21,225 bases of DNA from the IMG/VR virus record IMGVR_UViG_3300042894_003212, positions 1-21,225 of that record; one strand, written 5' to 3'. Source of the DNA: a virus. Below the pieces are notes generated by a model. It was given only the letters and a program-made list of their open reading frames with translations. It did no database searches and had not been told where the DNA came from. Shown here one piece after another: positions 1 to 10,200 of this stretch. Each line of letters opens with the position of its first letter. Position 1 is the stretch's first letter. The position numbers and the translations under genes were made by a program.

Positions 1-57
1 ACGCCTGAGCAGAATACAATCACCGAAGGGTCACCAAATGTATTTGCAAATGGTTAA
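1..57 (+). CDS. 3' end of an upstream structural gene, possibly a PAAR spike-tip protein (partial)
   Basis: Frame 1 is open from the first base and stops at TAA 55-57, giving an 18-residue C-terminus that ends in TITEGSPNVFANG. The Gly-Ser-Pro-x-Val-Phe-x-(N)-Gly pattern resembles the repeat found in PAAR proteins, which cap the central spike of T4-like phages (T4 gp5.4) and type VI secretion systems. A spike-tip gene just before gene 25 would fit a baseplate cluster. Only 18 residues are visible, so this could equally be the end of another structural protein; the reading frame is better supported than the family. Confidence 0.5.
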   Translation, partial: TPEQNTITEGSPNVFANG

Positions 58-65
58 TATAAATA
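58..65 (+). promoter_or_regulatory. T4-type late promoter (TATAAATA)
   Basis: The octamer TATAAATA exactly matches the T4 late promoter -10 element, which is recognised by host RNA polymerase carrying the phage late sigma (gp55-type) and its coactivators. It lies between the stop of the upstream gene and the gene 25 start at 87. A ribosome binding site, TAGAGG, follows at 75-80. The box would start a late transcript covering at least genes 25 and 6 and the genes behind them. The match is seen directly; activity is inferred. Confidence 0.75.
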
Positions 66-86
66 ACCTTGATATAGAGGTTTTAT

Positions 87-509
87 ATGTCTAGTTACAC
101 AAAAACAACTTCAACATTTATTAAGAGGAATGTCAGATACTCTGATTTGGGTATCAACTTTGGCAGAAATCCCTTCAACAGTGATCTTAATAGAATTACT
201 GAGGTTGACAGTGTAAAGAGAGCCATTAAAAGTTTAGTCTTGACTAACAGATACGAAAGACTTTTAGATCCTGAAATTGGTGGAAATGTCAGAGCTCTTT
301 TGTTTGAACCTATGTCTAGTATGACAACAACAGTTTTAGAAGATTATATAACAGACACAATTAAGAATTATGAGCCTAGGGCAATCCTTGATAAGGTAGT
401 TGCCACGCCAGATTATGATAGAAATTCTTACGAAGTAACAATACAATTTAGAATTAACTCAGTTGAGCAACCACAAACACTTGAAGTTGCTCTAGAGAGG
501 ATAAGATAA
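87..509 (+). CDS. 25: Baseplate wedge subunit, T4 gp25 homologue
   Basis: The protein has 140 residues, close to T4 gp25 (132). Gp25-family proteins form the inner baseplate ring, share ancestry with type VI TssE, and nucleate the sheath around the spike. The characteristic core is visible: an N-terminal arm ending in DLGINFGRNPF (about residues 20-30), a helix with VKRAIKSLVLT (43-53), then ERLLDPEIGGNVRALLFEP (57-75), which holds the family's conserved R-x-x-L-F-E-P segment. A C-terminal beta region follows. The ATG at 87 has TAGAGG 6 bases upstream and a late promoter just before that. The stop lies one base before gene 6, so the two are cotranscribed. Length and motif are both intact. Confidence 0.93.
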   Translation: MSSYTKTTSTFIKRNVRYSDLGINFGRNPFNSDLNRITEVDSVKRAIKSLVLTNRYERLLDPEIGGNVRALLFEPMSSMTTTVLEDYITDTIKNYEPRAILDKVVATPDYDRNSYEVTIQFRINSVEQPQTLEVALERIR

Positions 510-510
510 T

Positions 511-2310
511 ATGGCAAATGGATTCTTAACAACTTCTGAGCTAGATCTACAGAACTACAAATCTAGCTTAAAAACATTTCTATCCCAGCAAGAGCAATTC
601 AAAGATTATGATTTTGAAGGCTCAAACTTATCTGTATTACTGGATCTTCTTGCCTATAATACCTTCATGAATGGTGTGTATCTAAACCTGGTTGGTAGTG
701 AGATGTTCTTAGATACATCTCAACTTAGAGAATCCATTGTTTCGCATGCTAAGGAACTGAACTATACGCCACGTTCTAGAACAGCTGCTGTTGCCTATGT
801 TAATATTACTATTACACCTGATGATACGCCAGATTCTATTACAATTCCAAAATATTATGAGATCAGTGGTAGAACAGATGATAATACTACCTACTTCTTT
901 ACGACTGATGAAACACTTACAATCAGGGCAAACAATGGCTTCTATACAGCTGCTAATGTAGCAGTGTATGAGGGTAACATTGTTAAAGAAGTGTTTATAG
1001 CTAATGGGTCGGCACGCTATCTATTACAATCTGCTAATGTTGATATTGAATCAATTAATATTACTGTTAAAGAATCAAACACAGCAACGACGGAAGTAAA
1101 GTACAATAAAGAAACTTTCCTATTTGATCTTGATAATACAGATAATATCTATTTTATACAAGGCGCGGAAGACCATTTATATGAAGTTGTTTTTGGTAAT
1201 GGGGATATTGGTAGGGAACTTACCGATGGTAACTTAGTTACTATAAACTATAGAGAAACAAATGGGCTCGATGCCAATGGTGTTGAAGTGTTTACTGCTC
1301 CAAATGCTGTTGAGGGGTACACTACTATAGCAATAGCGACAGTTAGTGCTGCCGCATCCGGTGCAGAACATGAAACTGATGAAGAAATTAAGTTCAATGC
1401 TCCTAGATACTTCCCTACACAAAATAGAGCTGTGACAGTAGAAGATTATATTGCTCTAACAAAACAAGCATTCCCATCCCTGGAAATTGTTACAGCATTT
1501 GGTGGTGAGGAAACAGAACCTAAACAATTTGGTAAGGTAATTGTTGCAGCTAAACCAATTGGTGGTACTAAGTTGCCTACACCACTAAAGACGCAAATTT
1601 TTAACTTCCTAAAGGAAAGATCTGCTATCTCTATTGATCCAGTAGTTATAGATCCGGAATATTTCTTTGCGGAAGTTGTGACAGAAGTGCTCTACAATAT
1701 TAATGAAACAACAAGATCTGAAAGAGATATTGAAGCTCTTGTTGAGTCAACTATTTTATTATTTGCTAGTGACAATCTTGCTAAATTTGGTTCTGATCTT
1801 AGATACTCCAAACTTGTTAAAGCCATTGATGATTCTGAATCTGCCATTATTAGTAACAATACAGAATTAAGAATTATTAAGAATGTTGAAGTTGACACAG
1901 GTGTTCCATTTAGAATTGCATTCTCCTTTGAAAATGAATTAAGAAGAGAAGTGTCAACAACAAGAAAAATTTATGAAGACACAACATCCACAATTGAGTC
2001 TTCATTGTTTACATTCAATTTAAATAATATAGATTACCTTGCCAAAATTAAAGACGACACCCAAGGCAATCTAATGATTATATCTGTTGTCAATGGAGTT
2101 GTACAATTATTAAAAGATAAGATTGGTACAGTTGATTATACCAATGGTACAATATCTATTGGTGCTATTGTATACGATGATGTTGGTTTAGATAATGAAT
2201 TAGAAATTTATGGTAGAACAAAGAAGTTAGATATAGAAACAAATGCTAACAAGGTCCTTCAGATTGTATCTGGAAACCTTGTTGTTTCAGCCCGCGGCAT
2301 TAGAGCATAA
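511..2310 (+). CDS. 6: Baseplate wedge subunit, T4 gp6 / baseplate J-like homologue
   Basis: The protein has 599 residues, against 660 in T4 gp6. Gp6 dimers link neighbouring wedges and form the continuous inner ring of the baseplate. The N-terminal segment (about residues 9-100), with LLDLLAYNTFMNGVYLNL and LRESIVSHAKELNYTPRS, is typical of gp6 in marine T4-like phages. Further on are FGNGDIGREL (about 228-237) and PRYFPTQNRAVTVEDYIALT (about 298-317), the baseplate-J-type signature in which an R-AVT-DY segment precedes a beta domain. The C-terminal 150 residues look like an added beta-rich region. The start at 511 has AGAGAGG about 10 bases upstream. The stop overlaps the next start by one base (TAATG), which suggests coupled translation. 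Confidence 0.92.
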   Translation: MANGFLTTSELDLQNYKSSLKTFLSQQEQFKDYDFEGSNLSVLLDLLAYNTFMNGVYLNLVGSEMFLDTSQLRESIVSHAKELNYTPRSRTAAVAYVNITITPDDTPDSITIPKYYEISGRTDDNTTYFFTTDETLTIRANNGFYTAANVAVYEGNIVKEVFIANGSARYLLQSANVDIESINITVKESNTATTEVKYNKETFLFDLDNTDNIYFIQGAEDHLYEVVFGNGDIGRELTDGNLVTINYRETNGLDANGVEVFTAPNAVEGYTTIAIATVSAAASGAEHETDEEIKFNAPRYFPTQNRAVTVEDYIALTKQAFPSLEIVTAFGGEETEPKQFGKVIVAAKPIGGTKLPTPLKTQIFNFLKERSAISIDPVVIDPEYFFAEVVTEVLYNINETTRSERDIEALVESTILLFASDNLAKFGSDLRYSKLVKAIDDSESAIISNNTELRIIKNVEVDTGVPFRIAFSFENELRREVSTTRKIYEDTTSTIESSLFTFNLNNIDYLAKIKDDTQGNLMIISVVNGVVQLLKDKIGTVDYTNGTISIGAIVYDDVGLDNELEIYGRTKKLDIETNANKVLQIVSGNLVVSARGIRA

Positions 2311-4295
2311 TGAAAGAACTAGAAAAGTTTATATCTCCATTTATTGCCAGTCAATTTCCCTCTATCTATAAAGAAGAGGGTCCTCTATTCATTGCATTTG
2401 TAAAAGCATATTTTGAGTGGCTTGAATCAGAAAACCAGGTCATTTACGATTCTAGAAGGTTGCTAGAATATAGAGATATTGATAAAACAGTAGATGTCTT
2501 TATTAATAATTTTAAAAAGAAATATATGTTCCCTATCCCAGAAGATATTGCTGGCGATAAGGTTTTGCTGCAAAAGCACATTAAAGAAGTATATGGATCT
2601 AAGGGTACAGAGCGAGGCCTAAAACTTCTATTCCAACTTTTGTTTGCTGATAACATTAGTGTATACAAACCTGGGGATGATGTTTTTAGGTTGTCAGATG
2701 GTGATTGGAATAGAGACATTTATCTTGAGGTATCCTTTAAACCTTTCAATAGTTTATTTGTTGGTGAGTTTATTAGAGGCCGTATATCTGGCGCAAGGGC
2801 CTATGTTGAAAGTTTCCAGACAAAATTTGTTAATAATAAAAACATAAACATTTTTTATCTAACGGATGTAGTTGGTAACTTTAGACATGATGAAGTTGTT
2901 CTAATTGATGAATCCAAATTGCCAGAAGGTGAGGTTCCATCTGTAACAGCAATTAACTCACCAAAGATTATTGGTTCAATGACAGAAGTTGATGTTTCAA
3001 ATAGAAGCTCGCCATTTGGTTATACTGTTGGCGACATACTGGAAGTACAAGGTAGAGGTTCTCGCGGTAAGGTAGTTGTAACAAAATTAAAAGAACTTGA
3101 TGGTACAATTTCATTTAATCTAGAAGATGGTGGCTCAGGTTATACTGTTAATAATACTGTTTTCTTGATTAAAGGTCCTGTCACAGGGCTTGTTATAGAG
3201 GCCGGTGGCACAGGTTATAGCAATACAGATGTCATAACATGTTCAAACGGAACAGCAAATGCAACAATAACCTTAGCTGGAGCTTTGGGTGTTGGCGGTG
3301 TAATTCTTGCTAATAACATTAATGTAGTTAATGGCGGTAATGGATTTTTAACAACAAATGCATTTACTGTTACAGTTGCAATAGCAAACTCAACTGGCGG
3401 AGCCTCAGCAGGCCTTGGCGCAAATCTAGTGCCAGTAATTGCAGGTGGCGGCGACCAGGCAGGTTTAAGAATTGGCGCTTTAACCAATGTTAAATCTCTT
3501 TTTTCATCTGCTGTAAAAATTAATACAATTGGCCAAACACTAAATTATATTGTCACTGCCAATAATGTTGATAATACACTTATTGGTCAATTATCATATC
3601 CAACTGGAAATGGTTATGGTCTTGCTTCAAATGTGGCAGCAGGCTTTGATACAATCCTCAAAGATGCGTTAAGCTTTCAGAATTATGAAGTTGGTACAAT
3701 ATCTAAAATCTTTACAACCAATCCTGGCCAAGATTATACAACGAATGTACAAATTACAGTGACAGATACTGTCATAGGACTAATGGAGCTACCCGACAAA
3801 GAACATCCTGCTGGCCGCGGCGAGCAAGGTAATGGGCAACTTGGCAACAATGCCGTTGTAACTGGCGTTGCTGGGTTTGGCTCTGATGCTCTGGGAGAAG
3901 TCAAAGTTATTGACTCAGGTCTAGGTTATGAACAAAGAGAAGAAGCCCTTCTTGTTTCATTGTCTAACACAAACCTAATAACATCTGGCACTGTATTACT
4001 AACAAGACAGGGTCAGGGTGAAGGTAATTTCAAATCAACTCGTGGATTTTTAAATTCTGACAAGTTCATTCATGACAGTTTTTATTATCAAGACTATTCT
4101 TATGAAGTAAGATCATCAGTTGTATTCAATAAGTATAGTGACCTTCTAAGAAAGCTTTGGCATCCAGCTGGTGTCGAAAAGTTTGGTAGAGTTCTTGTAA
4201 GCAATGAAGTCACCTCTGCAACACCAGACGTTATACAGCAAGCATATATAGGGGATGGGTCAACGACGACGTTTGCTATCCCAGGTGGAGCATGA
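2310..4295 (+). CDS. Conserved virion structural protein at the gene 7 position (probable baseplate wedge component)
   Basis: The protein has 661 residues. The N-terminal 145 residues, mostly helical, include FPSIYKEEGPLFIAFVKAYF, EYRDIDKTVDVFINNFKKKY, GSKGTERGLKLLFQLLF and YKPGDDVFRLSDGDW. This combination is typical of a structural protein family widespread in marine T4-like phages. It sits between genes 6 and 8, where T4 has gene 7 (1032 residues), so a gp7-like wedge role is inferred from position; I see no direct sequence match to T4 gp7. From about residue 270 on the protein is built from several small beta modules with a G-x-G-Y core (GGSGYTVNN, GGTGYSNTD, GGNGF, DSGLGYEQ). It ends in AYIGDGSTTTFAIPGGA, which looks like the first half of a module that continues in the next gene. 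Its TGA lies inside the ATGA overlap with that gene. Confidence 0.75.
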   Translation: MKELEKFISPFIASQFPSIYKEEGPLFIAFVKAYFEWLESENQVIYDSRRLLEYRDIDKTVDVFINNFKKKYMFPIPEDIAGDKVLLQKHIKEVYGSKGTERGLKLLFQLLFADNISVYKPGDDVFRLSDGDWNRDIYLEVSFKPFNSLFVGEFIRGRISGARAYVESFQTKFVNNKNINIFYLTDVVGNFRHDEVVLIDESKLPEGEVPSVTAINSPKIIGSMTEVDVSNRSSPFGYTVGDILEVQGRGSRGKVVVTKLKELDGTISFNLEDGGSGYTVNNTVFLIKGPVTGLVIEAGGTGYSNTDVITCSNGTANATITLAGALGVGGVILANNINVVNGGNGFLTTNAFTVTVAIANSTGGASAGLGANLVPVIAGGGDQAGLRIGALTNVKSLFSSAVKINTIGQTLNYIVTANNVDNTLIGQLSYPTGNGYGLASNVAAGFDTILKDALSFQNYEVGTISKIFTTNPGQDYTTNVQITVTDTVIGLMELPDKEHPAGRGEQGNGQLGNNAVVTGVAGFGSDALGEVKVIDSGLGYEQREEALLVSLSNTNLITSGTVLLTRQGQGEGNFKSTRGFLNSDKFIHDSFYYQDYSYEVRSSVVFNKYSDLLRKLWHPAGVEKFGRVLVSNEVTSATPDVIQQAYIGDGSTTTFAIPGGA

Positions 4296-7200
4296 GTACA
4301 CTAACAGTCAAAGTAAATGGAGTATTGCAGGTACTAGGTACCGATTATACCATTTCTGGTGGTAGTGTTGTATTTACCAAAGCACCTAGTGCCGAGGCCT
4401 CTGTTGAGATTAGAAAAGAAATACCACGGAGTATTCTTGAGACTAGCTTCCAGATTGAGCAAATCAGACTAACAGAGCTAACCACTGCCTATAGCACCCA
4501 GACCATTGTATCTTCCACATTCAATACAAATATTGGAACAGGTACCACAACAACGTTTGTTACTGCATACTCTACTTCTAAATCTACCGATACTACTGTA
4601 GCAACATCCAAGAGTACAACGACAGCGTACATTTCAGAATTTGACACTGTCATTGGTACATCTAAGAACACCACATCTCAGTATGTTACAGCTTATCAAA
4701 CAGTATTTAATACAGTATCTGTGTTTGATACAGTTATTGTTACATCCTATGCCACAACAAAAACAACATCAACAGTATTTGAAACAACAATTGGTACAAA
4801 TAGAGTAACATCTACAAGTAGAGCCACAACAATAACAACAATCTTTGATAGTAGTAGAACAACTACAACAGTTTATAGTACTGCTTATACAACAATTTAC
4901 GCTACCCAGACAGCTTACAATACAAATAGAAATACTGTATATAATACCTCAATTGCTACTCTAACAAGCAAGAGTACCAATACATCTCAAACAACTTCAA
5001 CTGTCTATAATACATTCTATGCATCACAGTATGGAACAACCACTGTATTTAACACATCTAAAGACACAAACTTTGTCACTTCAAAGTCCACAGATACAAC
5101 TATTAACACATCGAAGGCAACAAACACAACAACTACCTATGCTACAATTTTTGATACTGCTGGTTCAACAACAAGAAGTACAACATCTCTTTATGTAACT
5201 GTATTTAATACATCTAAATCAACAGCTACTGTCTTTAGCACAACATTTGATACCATCTTCAATACCAACAAATTAACATCAACTAGTAAATCAACAACTT
5301 CTGTATTCAATACAATAACTACATTTGTTACAACATTTGATACTGGTTACAATACTAGTAAGTCAACAACATCGTTGTTTAATACGACAACAACATTTAA
5401 TACATCATATGCAACTAACTTTGCAACGACAACAGCATTTGAAACAAATGTAGCAACTCAAACTACCGTATCACAAAATACTGCCAGAAATACAACTACA
5501 GTATTTGGTACAGCTACAAGTGTTATAACAACAACTGCGTTTAATACCACAACCACGTTTAACACAACGTATGCAACTAACTTTGCCACTAATACAACAT
5601 TTGAAACAAATGTAGCAACCCAAACCACTGTATCACAAAATACTGCCAGAGATACAACTACAATATTTAGTACAGCTACAAGTGTTATAACAACGACTGC
5701 GTTTAACACTACAACCACGTTTAACACAACGTATGTAACTAACTTTGCAACGACCACAGCATTTGATACAAATGTTCTAACAGAAACAAACCGTGGAACA
5801 AGCAAAGCGACTGAAAAAACAATTGGTACAAGTAGAGCCACAGCAACTTCTAGGGCCACGACAACGCTGTTTGATACAACAACATCGTTCGATACAACAA
5901 CCACATTTGGCACCACAACAACCTTTGATACGACATATAGTACGACTTATCAAACAACTTCTACAACTGAACAAACAGATACCTACAATTCTGGTTCTGG
6001 AACTGCTACTGCCCCATCAGGTGCAATATCAGTGGTTATTAAAGTTTGGGGTGGCGGTGGTGCAGGTGGTACTGGTCGCCAACAAGAGTTTACAGGCGGC
6101 GGAGGTGGAGGCGGTGGCTATGGAGAACATAACGGTACTGGTTTAACTGTTACAGGTGGTGTGACGTTTGGATATGCTGTTGGTGCAGGGGGTGACGCTT
6201 CAACCCAAAACGCACCTACAGATGGTGGAACATCACAAGTTACTGGCGATGGTAATAATCCTTCTTTTGCTCTATCAGGATATGGTGGTTCTAAAGGCTC
6301 CAACGCAACAATTAATGATGATGGTGATGGCGGTGATGGTGGAACTGCAGCAGGAGGCACAACTAATACAACTGGAACTGCAGGCGAGTTTGGCGGACCT
6401 GGTGGGGCTAGTGCAAATGGTGGCGCCGGCGGCAATATGGGAATTGGAGGCGTTGGTGGTGATGGCACTGCTCCTGGTGGTGGCGGTGGTGGTGGCGGGT
6501 ATACCTCTGGTGTTACAGGGTATCGTGGTGGTTATGGTGGTGCTGGTCGCGTTCAATTTATTTGGACAATTCAAAGTAACATTAACACATCCCGCGTAAC
6601 AAGTGCAGCAACATCTAGAACCACAGACACGTCTAGGGCAACGGCTACATCTAGAGCTACTGCTACATCTAGATCTACAACAACTACATTTAGCACAACA
6701 ACATCATTTAATACAACATACCAAACTACAACAACATTTGTTACTGGATTCCAGACAACTACTATATTTGGTACCTCTAGAGGCACAACAACAGTCTTCG
6801 ACACTGCAAAAAGTACTGCAGCTCTCACTGGCACAAGTAAAAGCACCACCTCTATATTTGATACAGCAACGTCAGCTGTAACATCTACTACTTTTGTTAC
6901 TACCTATCTGGCGGCTACAACAACTGCACTTGTAAGATCTCGAAGTACGACAACTATATTTGATACTGCAAGGAGCACAGCAGCTGCCACTGCTACAAGT
7001 AAAAGCACCACATCTGTATTTGATACAGCAACGTCAGCTGTAACATCTACTACTTTTGTTACTACCTATCTGGCGGCTACAACAACTGTATTTGTAACAT
7101 CACGAGGTACAACAACTGTATTTAATACAGCAAAGAGTACTGCTGCAGTTACAGGAACAAGTGTTGCTACAACCACTGCATATAATACATTAGTTGCTAC

Positions 7201-10200
7201 AGCTCTATCAACAAGTAGGGCAACCGTGACTAGTAAAGCCACAACAACTGTATTTGATACAACTACTAACTTTGATACAAATTTTGCTACAGCTAGAAAT
7301 ACATCAAAGGCTACAGATACTACGTTTGAAACTAACTTTGGTACATCCAAGGCAACAGACACAACCTTTAGCACTCTATTTAATACAGCTGCTGCAACAT
7401 CAAAAAGTACTGCAACAACAACCGTGTTTGGCACTGCATATGCAACAACTACTTCATATGATACTGTTTATGGTACAGTATTTGCAACAAACAAAACAAC
7501 GGACACTTCTACTGCAACAGTAAAGTCAACATCTAAGTCAACAACCTCTGCGTTCCAGACAACGACAGTCTATAATACAGATACTACGTTTGAAACAAAT
7601 AGAAACACAATATTTAATACTGTCATAGCAACAGACACTTCCCGCGATACTGTAATCCTAACTTCAAAGAGTACCTCAACATTATTTGAAACTGCTATTG
7701 ATACTGTATACGAAACAAATATTGCAACAACCTCTGTATTCAATACAGTATTCAATACAGCAAAAAATACTACGAGTGTATTTAATACAGCAATTGACAC
7801 AGCCTATGCAACCAACATTGCAACAGCTACATCTAGATTTACCACAAAGGGTACAGAGACTGTAACATCTACAGCTTATGAAACTGGTTATGCAACCCAG
7901 ATCTTAACATCCAAGAGTACCTCAACTGTATTCAACACTGTATTTGCAACAACAACTGTATTTGATACAGGACCAAATACAACAAGAAATACATTGACAC
8001 AATCCGTTTATGCTACAACATCAAGTACACTGAAGGGCACAGACACATCTATCCTAACAGAGTATAGAATTGTTGTTACACAAACATTGTTTAGCACTAA
8101 TATTGAAACAACATACGAAACAATTGCTGGTGTTTTAACAACTATTGCGACAGACGTGTTAACTGGTAAAACTACTGATACCTCATTTGCTCTTGAAACA
8201 AGAAATACTTTAAGAGATACAGCATTCCAAACAACAAACCCAACGTTGATTGCAACTACAACATTATTCCAAACATCATATAATACAAACCAGGTTACAC
8301 GTTATGTAACATTCAATACAGCGTTTGAAACAAGTAAAAATACATCTACTGTATTTGATACAGCAACGACAACTGCATATAACACAACAAGCACATTCAA
8401 CACATCAACTGTTATATCATCCTCAACTTCTCGCAATACTGTGGTAACTTCTTCAACAGTATTTGATACAAGTAGGTCTACAATATTTGCTACTGGCACA
8501 TCTAGAACTACAACATCCTCATATCAGACAAATACAACAACAATATTTGCTACTGGATATGATACAAACGTTGCAACAACATCAGTATTTGTAACAGCAT
8601 TTTTAACTGTGTCAACATTTGACACAAGCCAGACTACATCTAGAAACACAACTCTGTCAAAGGGTACAGAGATCATTACATTCTTTGCTACATCACAATT
8701 AACATTTAAACCAACAAGTACCTCACGCAGCACGGTTTATGTTAGTGACTTCACTACTGTATCTCGCACAACAGAATTTAATACTTTAACAGGTATAACA
8801 ACAGCGTTTGATACAAAAAGAGGTACAAACCAGACAACTGTGTTTGATAGCTCAACTTCATTCCTAACTAGCTTTGCCACAACGCTAAACAAAACAACTA
8901 CGACAATTACTAATAAGAGCACTCTAAGTGCCTATAACACATTAGTTAACACATCAAAAGTTACTGACATAGGAACATCTACAGATACTACAACTGCATT
9001 TGACATTTTGACATCACGTAATACAGCATATAATACTACTAAGACAACACAAAGTACTCTAGTAACAACATTTGATACAGTGTTTAATTCTACCTTTGCC
9101 ACATCAAAGGCAACGTCAACAAGTAGGAGTACACTAACATCCACATCATCTGTTATTACAACAACATATGACACATCAAAGAGTACTGTTAATAACACTA
9201 GCACAACATATCAAACAACATTTCAAACTGATTCTGGAGCAGGTACATTAGTCAGTACATCTGCTCTAACAACAAAATCGACAGGAACATTAACATCAAC
9301 CGTTACTGCCAAGTTGACAACAGTTGATACAACTCAAAGCACCGAAACACAATACTTAATGTCAAGCAGTTTTGGTACAGAGACTGTGTTTGAAACTGTT
9401 GTGGGTACAGCATATGACACAACTACTACATTCAACACGCAAACAATATTCCAGACATCTTCCGTATTTGACACAACAACATCATTCCAGACCGACTCGG
9501 GTGCTGGTACATTGAAGGCAACATCTAAGACTACATCTACTGCTATCTTAACAAATACAAATAAGACAACTGCAACATCAAGAGTTACAGTAACAGCAAG
9601 TGGAACATACTACGTAACATCTAAGACTACAGCTTCCATGTATGATACTACGAAGAATACAGTGGCTGGTCAAACTATTGCTCTAACAAGTACTTCTAAG
9701 AATACAACAACAGTATATTTGTCTGAATATCAATCAACAATCAATACTACAACATCATACTTGTCTTCTTACTCAACTGTTATTGCTACGAGCAGACAGA
9801 CCCAGGCTTTGACAACATTTGGTACATCTAAGACAACAGAAACAATATTCCAAACTGCTGCTGGTGGTGGTACATTATTTAACACAACAAACAATACTAC
9901 AACAGCATTTGACACTGTCTACCTAATCACCCAGTCTGTTGCCTCAACAGCTACCACATTCCAGACTGATTCAGGGGCTGGTACATTAAAGGGTACTTCT
10001 CGAAATACAATTACAACTTACACAAGATACTTGAGTGGTAAGCAAACATCTACTGTGTTTACGACAGCATTTGCTACAGATCCATTTGTAACAACGACTT
10101 TTGGTACATCTAGGAGCACACTGACAGTTTACCCAACTGTATTTACTGAATTTGGTACTTCTAAAGACACCACAACAACATACCAGACAGATTCAGGTGC

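Noticed and set aside
4270-4300. Classical programmed -1 frameshift joining the 661- and 2251-residue proteins
   Set aside because: The stretch before the stop (GGTGGAGCATGAG) has no X-XXY-YYZ heptamer and I saw no clear downstream hairpin. Stop-start coupling is simpler, though the split module keeps the question open.
5458-5916. Long Val-rich open frames on the - strand throughout the giant repeat gene (also 6571-6849, 7066-7434, 8524-8733, 10306-10584 and others)
   Set aside because: They are the reverse complement of ACA/ACT/GTA-rich repeats, which reads as Val, Asn and Leu codons without stops. They have no ribosome binding sites or family features.
5777-5974. Cys-rich 65-residue frame on the - strand
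   Set aside because: The Cys codons come from the reverse frame of ACA/GCA repeats. It overlaps the coding repeat fully and has no start context.
5793-6146. Gln/Leu-rich frames on the + strand, such as 5793-6146 and 6168-6599
   Set aside because: These are shifted-frame readings of the repeat and Gly-rich coding sequence. The main frame continues unbroken through them.
5984-6571. Target of a diversity-generating retroelement
   Set aside because: Variable adhesin domains can be such targets, but there is no reverse transcriptase or template repeat in the window and no C-type-lectin-like domain.
5376-7150. CRISPR-like array
   Set aside because: The repeats are long, imperfect, in frame and coding, with no short conserved repeat and unique spacer structure.
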